Shown here in pieces: positions 11,501 through 20,819 of a stretch of DNA of 64,000 nucleotides (positions are counted from its first letter, which is position 1; every line of letters starts with the position of its first letter). The position numbers and the translations under genes are program-made. The stretch is from Aurantiochytrium sp. KH105 (taxonomy: Eukaryota; Sar; Bigyra; Thraustochytrida; Thraustochytriidae), in assembly GCA_003116975.1 (NCBI GenBank), contig BGKB01000185.1, positions 62,001 to 126,000 on the forward strand, given 5' to 3'. The notes beneath the pieces are model-generated. The model had not been told where the DNA came from, did not search any database, and saw only the letters and a list, made by a program, of their open reading frames with translations.

Positions 11501-13497
11501 ACCTTTGCTGTCATAGCGATGTGGCTGCCGGTCGCGCTCGAATCGGTCCCAGCGGCGCAGCTCACCTCAAGCGCGTGCGGCCGGCGGTATGGGATGAAAT
11601 AGCAGCCGCTTGTGGTATCGAGGCTAAGAATCGACGCGCCCTCCCTTATGTTGTTGATGAGGCTTCGCAGCAAGATCTCGCATGTGTCTCCTGCTTTGGG
11701 GAGCTGCGCAAGCGGGTTGAGCTTATTCAAGAAACAGGAGATGCGCGCGAACGGATTGACCACATTCTGCGTTCGTCGCGTTTCTCATCAGCACGCATGA
11801 GTGGGGATCGCAGCGGGTTCTACTATATTGCCAAAGCCTGGGCAGCAGACTGGCTGCACTACAACAAGGTGAAGCAGAATCAGGCCGCAGAAGTGCACGA
11901 AATGGTTGCTGCCGCGACAGGGACAACAGGCTCGAGCGCCAACGGCGAGAATTCGCAGCACCGTGGCCGGAGAGACCGTGGCCCAGCAAAGGGCGGCCGG
12001 AAAAAGAAGGGCGCAGCACGAACCGTTCTCGAGGCGCTTTCGAGCACTGGCGGTAACGAACCATCCACAGATATCAATGCAAGCATCACCTGCGAGCATG
12101 GGGGACTCTCGTTGGGCAACAAGGACAAACAGCTGTTGTCTGCAGAGGACTGGGACTTTGTTGTAAGCAAGGCGTTGGGCGGCCGGTGCAAGGCTTCCAC
12201 GCGAGTGTATGCTGGATCTCATCCTGCGTGCGCGATATGTAGCGAGAGCGTCCGTGCTTCCAAGGATCAGGCGAGCGATTTGGCTTCGCGCAAGACCGCA
12301 CAGCTCAAGGATGGACCCGGTGCGAAAGCTTTGCGCGCCTTGGCAAAGCGCACGCAAACCGGACGCCCTGCTCTGACCAAAGGCGTTCTGGCCAAGGGAG
12401 ACTACTTTGTAATTCCACGAGGCTGGCTCGTAAGATGGCGCCTCTTTGTCAATAACCGCGCCAATGACCAGAACGCCAGCCCCCTCGCAGATGCAATGTC
12501 TGGGCCCGAAGTCACCTGCGAACATGGCAAGCGGATCGTCTCTCCTCGCCTCTTGCACTGGCTTCGCCGTGATGGTACTTATGCGTCGAGGTCGCCCCTG
12601 ACACCGGAAGAAATGGAAGTCCCTCGCGTGTCAAGCAATCTCGTCGAAATCGTGTCTGAGGCGGAGTGGGAAGCCCTATTGACTTTTTATGGTGGCGACA
12701 ACGACTCGGCGAAGGCTCTTCGTCTCGTTTTGCATGAAGACTTTTGCACGGAATCCTTTTTCGTTGAGGATGATGAAAGCAAGCAGAGATTCAGTTTTGA
12801 ACCAGCGATTTGCGAGTCGTGCATGGACGCAAGACTCAAGCGCGCGGCACACGAGGCTACGGTCTACAAGGATCGCCGCCTCAGCATTTTGCTTTTGCCG
12901 GAAACCGCCGCGGTACCGTCCGTCGGACAAAGGCCAGTGAACAGCAATAAAGAAGACGACGAAGTCGCGGAGATGCCTGATGAGGTAACCGTCACTGCGG
13001 AACTTGCTCCGTCTTCGTCTTCGTTTTCATCTGCTTCGGGTCCTCAAGCAAAACCAGCGAAATCAAGCAAGTCGATTGCAGCCCCTGTGCGGCGCTCCAA
13101 ACGAGCAAACGACTCTGCCAAAAAGGTTTTTGTCTCGGCTTCAAGCTCCATGACTCTGGCCAACCTCTTGGTCCAAGTCTATTACCATGAATCCCTTCAG
13201 GCAACGCTCGACCAAATTGATCCCGATTGGCTGCACACCTATCACCGTGGCAAGCGGCTCGAGGATCTCTCGCTAACGTTGGAGCAGGCCGGAGTTCACG
13301 CTGATGACGAAATTTGCCTCAAGATCACAAAGTCTTCTTCGGACGATCCGGACTTTGATGGTCCTACACGATGGTACGAGCTCCTCCAGAATGCCACCGA
13401 GAACGACGTCTTTGCGGTTTCTGAAGGAAGTGGCGCTGACAAGCGTGTCAAGGAGCGAGGCTTTCAGGGTTCACTGCTATCCCGCTCCAACGTATGA
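8512..13497 (+). CDS. USP48: Ubiquitin carboxyl-terminal hydrolase, USP48-like
   Basis: Cysteine deubiquitinase of 1661 residues from the ATG at 8512. Residues 1-460 are a charged, low-complexity Lys/Arg/Glu-rich region, likely disordered and nuclear-targeting. The USP catalytic domain spans about 478-783: Cys box GLINLGATCYVNAL with Cys484 and His box ANSGHYTAD with His747. Zinc-binding CxxC pairs are visible (CLNC, CSNC). A Gln- and Asp/Glu-rich linker follows. The C-terminal half holds DUSP-like segments (FYYIAKAWAADW and YFVIPRGWLVRW) interleaved with CxH...CxxC modules, and it ends in a ubiquitin-like domain at about 1550-1620. This order matches USP48 of animals and plants, although human USP48 is shorter (a little over 1000 residues). 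Family assignment is firm. Nuclear histone/NF-kB roles known from animals are not shown here. Confidence 0.9.
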   Translation: MAKDAGAQREEQAPAAAAVTVATAAIAATAAETGDENAAAHARKNIASEPEPPEEPEARTPAPAKQQKSLTSSTITSPRSQDQRQTKGGARKHELEQEVNPPPQKANHDNEKPQIQSEQSPKDDEAFAKEIGRRFPQRKRKHKSTYGVDDEFTLNLHESEVRRQRRYLKAEEAKAAKVERKAARDVEAPDELPQPRSKSKKRRHRSEKVSFEKTTTKDGPSAASSDRERNRKKKKKKKKTQVSDSTAAEHEDAPSKLTQTKSISSPAAVEPRRPRDRSPARKSLTEETSDVTPTKRRRGRPRKLTTSDLPDRVEAKQDLSEFQAKFSAAPPDAPSVSSKQSEQAAHARVNEKNKKSENGKVLKSGRTRRREDGGSLTKTTAEAGAPPSTGNKDESLAVMAKKLREDPLMRGKPACTAAMHCFGKKGRKRNCASNPNCLYGLGENSGIWTSKFSVSSLLGPDPRTMFREPKSLMPVGLINLGATCYVNALIQTLFMIPSFRHLIFSWIPAMSPSTEIEKHEAPMQELQLVFALMQNGNAKTQDLRKLVSLLELDSSYQQDAQEFHKLLLNLISGIAEKQTNPEVKGIGDMFLGSVDNVVKCLNCRKASKRPEDIQEIQVNIKGHPTLQSALEAYAAVERLEGHDQYECSNCNSKQDAERFVRIAKFPDVLIVLLNRFVWDGKQGTKKKVKDTIEIPESLDFAKNETLRTILSESLRETISTNMYAASDLAYSLTAVLTHKGASANSGHYTADVLDVTQDPHVWYTMDDNKVSVIRNRPTSSRNAYMLVYRLKSSLRAKQKDLVRLSTELDAATKRANAHLDHVLEAYTRRSGELEELISGRKTLYRKLFIDAASGPPHAGEVGQGVWVPTDWMSAWISGQHVPANGAPAGPLTNGTSGTGEPAMIDMTLPVSQQDPVDLSGDLDVQHRAENKEDDNDKANGNPVDDNDLEEEDEEQQQQQEGKDDVSDAAAAHSLGEKKEAPPAMDVVFSSPPDVTPYLCCHSDVAAGRARIGPSGAAHLKRVRPAVWDEIAAACGIEAKNRRALPYVVDEASQQDLACVSCFGELRKRVELIQETGDARERIDHILRSSRFSSARMSGDRSGFYYIAKAWAADWLHYNKVKQNQAAEVHEMVAAATGTTGSSANGENSQHRGRRDRGPAKGGRKKKGAARTVLEALSSTGGNEPSTDINASITCEHGGLSLGNKDKQLLSAEDWDFVVSKALGGRCKASTRVYAGSHPACAICSESVRASKDQASDLASRKTAQLKDGPGAKALRALAKRTQTGRPALTKGVLAKGDYFVIPRGWLVRWRLFVNNRANDQNASPLADAMSGPEVTCEHGKRIVSPRLLHWLRRDGTYASRSPLTPEEMEVPRVSSNLVEIVSEAEWEALLTFYGGDNDSAKALRLVLHEDFCTESFFVEDDESKQRFSFEPAICESCMDARLKRAAHEATVYKDRRLSILLLPETAAVPSVGQRPVNSNKEDDEVAEMPDEVTVTAELAPSSSSFSSASGPQAKPAKSSKSIAAPVRRSKRANDSAKKVFVSASSSMTLANLLVQVYYHESLQATLDQIDPDWLHTYHRGKRLEDLSLTLEQAGVHADDEICLKITKSSSDDPDFDGPTRWYELLQNATENDVFAVSEGSGADKRVKERGFQGSLLSRSNV

Positions 13498-13870
13498 TGG
13501 ATTCTTTGCTTTTGTTGTTGTTGGTGGTGGTGGTGGTGGTCTGGATGGATAGGTAGATTGATTGATATTAAAAGGCATGAAAAGGTGTTGACATGATGCG
13601 GCGTCCTCTTTGACGAATGTGCGCAAGCACGTTGATGGCATGAGTTCCTCCAGAGTGTCATCGAGAACGTCGTGGTTGCGGCTCCCGAAGAAAACGACGC
13701 TGGACAAATGTGTCAAGTAGCGAGGCATTCAGAGTTCACTGACAGTGAGTTCCCGCTCCAATGACGCCTCGTTGTTGTTGTAGAAATACGGATAGATAGC
13801 TTGATGAGAATGTGTTGGCATGATATTAATTCCTCTGCGACGCATGCGCGCACGCACTCTGGGTCCTTCT
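13365..13870. repeat. Decayed tandem duplication of the USP48-like gene 3' end
   Basis: Sequence from about 13640 to 13870 repeats, with many substitutions and small indels, the segment from about 13375 to 13630, which covers the last codons, the stop and the 3' UTR of the USP48-like gene. Matching landmarks include TCCTCCAGA at 13382 and 13646, TGTCAAG(G/T)AGCGAGGC at about 13447 and 13711, CCCGCTCCAA, the GTTGTTGTTG run and GGTGTTGACATGAT against TGTGTTGGCATGAT. The offset is about 265 bp. The downstream copy carries TAG where the gene has GAG, so it is not coding. Confidence 0.75.
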
Positions 13871-14007
13871 GCCTGCTAACGTATTGACACGAATGAAGTT
13901 CATGTGTCAGGCTTGATTCTGAGCGATGGTGAGCCGGATCGATTGAGCGTGAAGCGGCCGCAACAGACTTGATTCGACTGGACGCGACCTTGACCGCGCC
14001 GCCGAAG

Positions 14008-16430
14008 ATGCAGGCGACACTCACTGCGGGCGGGCTCGGGGTAGCCAGCCTTACCTTCCTCCTTCTTGGATGCGGCCTTGGTGGCGCTTGGTGGCCGCTC
14101 TTCAATGGTACGTGGACGAGATAGGATACACGAGATGCCCGTCTGGGACTGCTACTGCTGCTGCTGGTGGTGCTGCAGGGGGCAGCACCTCGCTCAGCCT
14201 TGTGGTGCCTTCTTTGTTGAGCAGAGAGGCACCAGGAGCGGCGGGCACTGCACCCAAATACACGCGCGAGCGGATTAGTCAGATGAACTAACTTGAACGG
14301 GTCACGAATTTGTTGGAAAACAGTATTCTTCATCGTCCTCCTGGTGCTGCCCATGATGTTTGGCTCGCACGAGTCAACGGGTCTCGTTGGTGGCCTCGGC
14401 GACTTTCTCGAATCTGGCATGGCGCTCACAATTTTCGCGTTCCCGACTGTACTTTACCGCGTTGATGAGCTCAGTGGCGGCGGTCTTTTCCTTGTTTACT
14501 GCAGTAATCTTCTCGCGGCTACCACGCTCTATCTTCTGTATCGCATCACGCAGGAACAATCAGTTTGGTAACCAGACGAGGCGTCTCGCACAATGCGTCG
14601 TTCTTGCAAATCACAAAGATCAAAGCTTTCTAACATCTGGGAGAGGAAAATGAAGCTTTTTACAAAAATACAAAAACCAGAAAACGTAAAACGAGCCTTT
14701 CTCTTCACACATTGAACCAAACATACAGCAATCAGGAAAGAGGCGGATTTAGGAGGGAGGGAAAATGGGTCATTATTGTGGCTTCTTGTTTGTATTCTCC
14801 ACACACGTTCTTTCCTTCTCAGCTTTTGCCTTTCATTCACGCCTGTGCTCATTAGGCTTACCTACTTGCGTCCTGCACGCCTCTCGTGTAATCATGAAAC
14901 CCATGAACATCTCTTTCGCCCTTTCTCGTGCAAGCATGAAACCCATGAACATTTCTTTCGCCCTCAACTTCCAAAGATTCTCTGCCAGCTTTGTCTCACA
15001 AAGTTTTGCGAGGTGTTGTGCTTGGGAGTGAGTTCTGGAGCATGGGAAAAAAGAAGGGGGAAACATGAGTTCGCTCACCTGCAAACAAGGGAGCAAGTCC
15101 GTCAGAGCAGGAGCTTAAACGGACAGACAGACTCGAGGGCACGGACGCGCGCGTGCTTTGGTTAGCTCCGTCTGCCCTCTCGCGCGTTCGTGCTGTATTA
15201 TCGCGCTGAGAACGTGGGGTAAAGCAGGGTTTGGAGGGCCAGGGATCTTCAATGGTGGTACTTCTTCCCTCGGTGGAGAGCCTTGTCTCTGTCGCGGGCG
15301 TGTACTCGGTCTGTGCCGTGTTGCACGTGTTGTTGCCAGCTCGAAGGCTTCAGGGCTATGCTTGCGATCGGCGCGGCAAGCCGCTTACGTACAGACTTAA
15401 TGGCTTGCGTGTTCTGCTCGTGACCCTTGTTGGCTGGGCCAGCGTGTGCAGCACCGGTCTAATCCGCCCCGAATTCATGGCAGAGCGCGCCTGGGGCCAT
15501 GCGCTTGCGGCCAACATTGTCGGCTTGTGCGCCTCCTTGGCAATGTATGTAAGGGGCCTGAAGCATGAAGAAGAGTATGCCCGCTGCGCGACCCGTGACC
15601 GTCCCGAGCCACCGACACCCTCGGAAGCCGAGCTCGATGCTGCACGCCGCCGACGCTTTGCCACCAGGTTTTACCTTGGCCTCGAATTTAATCCGCGCCT
15701 CGGAAACCAATTTGACATCAAAATGTTCTTGTACTTGGCTGGAGCCTGCATGCTTGCACTCAATGTATGCTCAGCTGCAGCCCTGCAACGTGCGCAGAAC
15801 CCACGTTACGATCTTTCGAATGCCATGATCGCCTACGTTGTCATGATGGGCTGGTTTCTCTGCGAGTACATGTTCTTTGAGGAGATTCATCTTTACACAT
15901 ATGATCTTTTCTGCGAAAGGGTTGGCTTCAAACTCACCTGGGGATGTCTTTGCTTTTATGCAAATTTTTACTGCGTTGGAATTTGGGCAGTCGTCGCGGC
16001 TCCAGAGCGTGCTGACCTATCGCCAGGAGCGGCACTGTCCATTCTCTGCCTTTTTTACATTGGTTGGGGGCTGACGCGTGGCGCCAACATGCAAAAGTTC
16101 TATTTCAAGCAGAACCCAACATCGACGACCTGCTTCAGAGGTCTGGTGCGACAGCAGACAGTGCCCAACTCTCGGATTCTTTACTCTGGCTTTTGGGGTC
16201 TTTCGCGTCACGTCAATTATCTTGGCGAGATTCTGCAGTCCGTCGCTCTGAGTTTGCCAGGCTTCCTCGTGAGCGGTTCTCTTCTTCCTTTTCTCTATCC
16301 TTTGTATTACGTGGCGCTCTTTATTCCTCGTCAGCTCGATGACGAAGCTATTTGCGCCGCCAAATATGGGTCACCCTGGCAAGAGTACAAGCGTCGTGTT
16401 CCTTTTCGCATCGTTCCTGGACTTTACTAG
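14008..16430 (+). CDS. ERG4/ERG24-family sterol reductase (C14-reductase-like)
   Basis: Multi-pass ER membrane enzyme expected to reduce a sterol double bond with NADPH. The main exon (from about 15228 to 16430) shows the family hallmarks: LPAR then TYRLNG, FNPRLGNQFDIKMF, GANMQKFYFKQNP, RHVNYLGE and the C-terminal KYGSPWQEYKRRVPFRI. Overall order resembles TM7SF2/ERG24/LBR more than DHCR7, so C14-reductase is my best guess, but delta-7 or delta-24(28) activity is possible. Exon 1 is likely 14008-14107 (ATG, one hydrophobic helix, donor GTACGT). Exon 2 starts after CAG at 14323 and encodes another hydrophobic stretch; phase-compatible ends are 14448 (GTACTT) or 14493 (GTTTAC). With 14448 and an acceptor at 15227 the model is 475 residues. 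The 5' exons are tentative. The usual RHPNYLG Pro is replaced by Val. Confidence 0.8.
14882..14965. repeat. 42-bp tandem duplication inside the presumed intron
   Basis: Unit 14882-14923 is repeated at 14924-14965 with only a few differences; each contains CATGAAACCCATGAACAT. It lies between the second and third exons of the sterol reductase model and carries no obvious function. Confidence 0.8.
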
Positions 16431-17014
16431 CAGAAACGTCCGCTGACAGGGCCTCTTTTTTCGTGGGGGTTAAAGGGGAAGAGGACGGAAGAAGCTACTC
16501 ACGTTTTTGTTGTTCACTTCTCTTTGTGCGCTGCAATTTTTCGTCACATCGATCCGCACGTGCAAGAAGCAGCTGCAGTCCCATAGCCGGCCAACGTTGT
16601 CGCAAATCGAAGCGTCAGTCAGTCAGCACGTGCAAAGAAATCGACCTCTGGTCTTTTTTAAGACCGTCTCCACGTAAGACCAGGAGACGATTTCCCATAT
16701 TGGTGTACGGAGATTTGGCACTCGCGATATTCCGCACTTCAACCAATCGCCTCGCCGGCGCGCAGGCTCGCTCCGCCGCCCTCTGGCTGCCCAGAACACC
16801 CGGCGGCACGGCCGTGCAAGCCTTCGTTGGAAAGTTGTGTCACCCCCCTTTTTTCACCTCATGCGTCTAATCATCGACGATGGACCAGCGCAGAACTGCG
16901 CGAAAGGGCGACTTTGCGCGGGCTTTGCGACCGTATTCGTGGAGGAGACTGCCGCGCAGCTGGGCTAGATGGCAGGCACAGACAAGGAAACGCGTGGAGA
17001 AGACAAATTCGCTG
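16431..17014. other. Convergent intergenic region
   Basis: Lies between the 3' ends of the sterol reductase (+) and the duplicated-module protein (-). I see no supported gene, RNA or repeat. Confidence 0.4.
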
Positions 17015-18096
17015 TTAGATATCGTTGTTGGTCGGTTTTGCTTGCATTTTGCGATATTTGGTCTTCACGTTGACAATCTTTGCCTTGATCTGGGTCTCTG
17101 TAGGGAAGCTAGCTGGCTTGGGCCCAGCGTGTTGATCAAGAAAAGTCTTCATGATTTGCTTGAGGGTCTTGCTTGGGTTCGTGACCGTGAGAAGTTGAAT
17201 CTCGTTGGCAAATTTGACTTCCATGCCTTTTCGCCCCCTTCCTGATGACCCAGACTGCATTACTGCTGCAGCTGCTGCGTCCTTCGGTGCAAGCTCTGCT
17301 GCCCTTGCCAGTCTTTCAGCTTGCTCTCGAGCCTTCTGTTGAATGCTGAGCTGCCCGATGAGCAACTTGATGCGTTCCTCAGAAGGAAGACACAATCGTC
17401 CTGGGAACTCTTTCTCGAGATGCGCGCGCATTGCACCTGGCCCCATCTTGTGCGACGAGTTCTCGACGCCTAATTGAAAAAGCTCTTCGACTCGCTCCCT
17501 GTAAGGGCTCATGTAGTCGCTACCGTAAGTCGAGCCGTGATGAGGCCGCCGCGCCCAACCTTGAGGTTTCGCTGGAAGAACATGGTGTTCCGCGAGCGCA
17601 TACTCTGGCATATCGCTTCTCCCGTCTCGCAGGCTGATCGTCGCTTGCGAGTCATTGCTTGCTATTTGCGTTGCGTTGTCTTCGCCGATCGTCTCGCACG
17701 CTTGCTCAATTGTATCCTCGTCATTTTGGGCATCATCACGCAAGTCGATGCTAGTCGAGGCCGTGGCTCACATAAGCAAGTCTCCACTATGGTCCATGGA
17801 CTCCACCATGCGACGAACTGCGTATGCAACGACATCTTGCCGCTCGGAATCGACAAAGTTTGCCGATCGTTGCTGCTGTGCTTGCTGCTGCGATCGATGT
17901 TGGTCTGACAAGCTGTCGGAGCATTCGTTTGTTGCACCGCCCGGCGAAGCATGACGCCCAGGCCGACGAGGACCACAAACTGTGCCACAACGAAACACAT
18001 TTAGCAAGTGTACCCCCCAAAGCGGTCCCTCGAACCAAATGTCATCGCTTACCACACCAGGAGCTTGTTCAGGATGCTGGGAGTTTCAACAGTCAT
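17015..18096 (-). CDS. Hypothetical protein with duplicated helical module, three-exon model
   Basis: Not recognised. The minus-strand frame 17743-17015 has no ATG near its start, so I looked for upstream exons. A phase-consistent model joins exon 1 at 18096-18053 (ATG, donor GTAAGC), exon 2 at 17912-17772 (acceptor CAG, donor GTGAGC) and exon 3 at 17633-17015 (acceptor CAG), giving 267 residues. Exon 2 is Gln-rich. The last exon holds two similar segments of about 45 residues, one starting ERVEELFQLG and the other NEIQLLTV. Each has a predicted helix, a Lys/Met-rich turn, a hydrophobic helix, a Pro-Ser/Thr-Glu turn and an Ile-x-x-x-Ile helix. They are separated by an Ala/Glu-rich coiled-coil-like linker. 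This could be a DNA-binding fold, as in some transposase N-termini, but that is speculation. An alternative reading has one nonsense TGA at 17768 in a longer frame. Confidence 0.45.
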
Positions 18097-18610
18097 TGGT
18101 ACCTTATTAGGCGCTTTTGCGTCTACCTTTGCCCTATTACGACTTGGTACTCTCTGCCCATATTAGCGCCTATTACCACCACCCCACGCGGCCCGCAAAC
18201 GCGATTACTTTTCGTCTGCGAAATTTCGTGGCTCAAAAAGACCAGATTCGTGCTCTCCAGGCCGAGCCGGAGCCAGGCGTCCTCGCCGCGGTCTGCGAAA
18301 CGCAAGTGCGGATTTTCGGGTCTGTCAAATCTCCGTATATTTTTGCTCCTGCTCTTATAAAAAGACGGTCTTAAAAAGGGGGTGTGTACCCTTATCAACG
18401 GCTATATGAAAGAGGGAGGGGCTCTCCCTCCCTCTCGCGGGTGTGGAGACCTTTACTTTGTCGCCGCAGACGCGCGAGACAGGTGATAGAGGACGCGGGC
18501 GCGCTGCCCCCTCCTCCCCCCCTTCGCGCTGCGCTTAGGTCGCGCTGTGCAGAGAAACCGGAGCTGAGCTGAGCTGAGCTGAGCTGTTTGACCGACCATT
18601 TGCGAAGACG
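18097..18610. promoter_or_regulatory. Divergent promoter region
   Basis: Lies between a minus-strand gene start (18096 in my model) and the LRRC56 start. It contains a short GAGCT repeat at about 18560-18585 (GAGCTGAGCTGAGCTGAGCT) in the probable LRRC56 5' UTR. No gene is supported. A shared promoter is inferred from layout. Confidence 0.4.
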
Positions 18611-20035
18611 ATGCTCCAAACCTCGGGTGCCACAGCGCCCAAGAGTGGGTCTGCGCGGAGAATTCACCTCGCACGGGCGTCATCGTCCTTCATGATTCGT
18701 CCTTCACCTGCAGCACGCAAAGAAACAGGTGCTACAGCGGACGAGACAGGCTGCAAACGTGCCCTTTGTGCAGAGGAGATCGAACGTGAATTTATGGAAA
18801 TCGACATGCTCACGGACACCAAACTTCGCGAAATCGCCAAGAGTGATGACCTAGAGTCGGTGACCTCACTAACCCTCCGCGTTGACACCACAGACCAAGC
18901 AATTGCTCAAATCGGATACTTTTTGCCTAACCTTCACACCTTGACTCTCGACCGCAGTGTTCTTGCGAGCTTTCGAGACTTTGGCACGAGTCTTCGGCAT
19001 CTTCGCGTATTGAATTTGGCGGCGAGCCAAGTTCGTGACTTGGACGGCATCTCTGCGCTCGATGCGCTCCAGGAGCTTCATATTCCTGGCAATTACGTCC
19101 GTTGCCTCACGCCTTTGGCCATGCATGAGCAGCTCAGGGTTTTAGATGCCCGCGCGAATCTCATTGGTGACCTCAACGAAGTGGACCAGCTTGGCACGTG
19201 TCCCGAATTAAGTCACCTGTTCCTCCAAGAGAATCCGATTGCAAACGTTGAACTCTATAGACGTGTTGTTTTGCAGCTCGTGCCTGGGATTAAACACCTT
19301 GACGAGACGCCGGTTGAAATGCACGACCGCGAGCCCATCAGTGATACCATGATGGACGAGATCGCTACGTTTTTGGAGAGCCTTCCGACGCGCATTCATG
19401 CTTCCTGGGAGGATCACGAGCAAGGCTGCGAGACAATGGATTCACAGGGAGCGCGCTGGGCAAACGCCTGTCATGGCGCGAATGACGAGCTTGAAATGAT
19501 TCGAGCACGACCAAGCACGCCACGAGGACGCTCAGGTTCCACGCGTGGGGGGTTTGCAAGTCCGTTGGAACAAGGATCATTTGGTGCAAACTCTCTTTCA
19601 GACCGCTCTGCAGACAAAACGCGCGGGGAGACCCAAAATGCTGCGGACGCCAGTTCGAATGAGAGCGCCTCGGCGCTCACGCATGGCTCAAATGTGGTCT
19701 TTGCTGGTAATCTCGCTGCTTCGATGCGACGTCGGAAAAAGGCTTCGCAGCTCGAGACGAACCAACAGCGCCTCAAACAGGTTGCCGCTTCGCTGGCCAG
19801 CGAGGATTGGGGCTTGGTCAATCCAGAAGACGATCTCACGCCACGCTTTGGAAGCCGTGCCGACGTGGAGGATCTTCTTCTCTCCGACAGCAAGCTCAGC
19901 GAGCTCTTGGCGCTTAGTGACGACTTGGAGCGAGATCTCCGCGAGTTACAGCTCGATGTGCCGCCGGCTTTCGCAGGTTCAGGCGCTGCTGTCTCCGCAG
20001 TTGCTCGGTCGGCTTCACTCACCAGCAGTAGTAGT

Positions 20036-20066
<31 letters not shown>

Positions 20067-20341
20067 ACAACAACAATAACAACAATAACACGGAGTCTCC
20101 GCGTTCTCGCTTTGTGCGGCGCAAACCAAGCGCCAAACCGTCTTTGTCACACGCACGCACCTACGCAACGCGACCACACCCACCAAAGAAACGTCAGGCG
20201 TCATCTTCTTCTATCGTGAGCCCTGGAACAAGCTGCAGCGTTAACCAAGACATGAACAAGTCCGAAGAGCTGTACGACCATGCGGACTTTCTATCTGACT
20301 GCGCGTCTCCCCTTGGCATGGAGGAGGAAAAGGTGCGCTGA
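18611..20341 (+). CDS. LRRC56: Leucine-rich repeat protein, LRRC56/ODA8-like
   Basis: Protein of 576 residues, starting at the ATG at 18611. Residues about 80-240 are leucine-rich repeats whose order and wording resemble LRRC56: LPNLHTLTLD, FGTSLRHLRVLNL, LDGISALDALQELHI, EQLRVLDAR and CPELSHLFLQENPIA, closing with a YRRVVLQLVPGIKHLDE cap. In animals and green algae this family (ODA8 in Chlamydomonas) works with intraflagellar transport to pre-assemble or import outer dynein arms. A flagellate life stage would explain its presence. The C-terminal half is disordered, with a pure Ser then Asn run (about residues 475-498) encoded by AGC/AGT and AAC/AAT repeats at about 20025-20090. The LRR assignment is firm; orthology to LRRC56 is likely. 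Confidence 0.85.
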
Positions 20342-20819
20342 GCAGTCAGCACCAAAAGGAATAGGTATAGTATACCACCTGTGACAAAACGCACTTTCGT
20401 GAACTACGGTGACCTCTTGACTACGCAACAACGTAACTATGGAGTCCTGCAATCGTTTCGAAGATTTTTTATGGAAGATTTTCGCTCTAGTAGTCTTATA
20501 TCGGGCATAAGATCGGCATACGCTGCAGTCTCTATCGACAGGAACAATCTGGCTGACCACTCAAGATAGCCTAAAAATTTGATTTGTCTGTCGGGCTTCG
20601 CCAAGTGATGGTTTCTGCGCAACGAATATCTTTTCCCTTAGAGGGTCGCCTAAATGTAAGCAAGCAACGTGTGGCTCAAACTAATTGCATGCATGCACGC
20701 TCAGAGGAGGAAGAAGAAGAAGAAGAAGAAGAAGAAGAAGAAGAAGAAGAAGAAGAAGAAGAAGAAGAAGAAGAAACGCGTTGACCGATTTTCTACAAAG
20801 GCTCCAATCATTTGATTCT
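20342..20819. other. Convergent intergenic region with GAA microsatellite
   Basis: Separates the 3' ends of LRRC56 (+) and the ankyrin protein (-). Apart from the GAA run at 20705-20775 and short AAGCAAGC motifs near 20657, I see nothing. Confidence 0.45.
20705..20775. repeat. GAA trinucleotide microsatellite
   Basis: About 23 GAA units after two GAG units, in the intergenic space. It creates spurious poly-Glu, poly-Arg/Lys and poly-Leu frames. Confidence 0.9.

Noticed and set aside
17768-18055. Separate 95-residue minus-strand protein
   Set aside because: Its apparent start is a GTG and its first part contains a GTAAGC donor; it is better explained as intron plus exon 2 of the 17015-18096 model.
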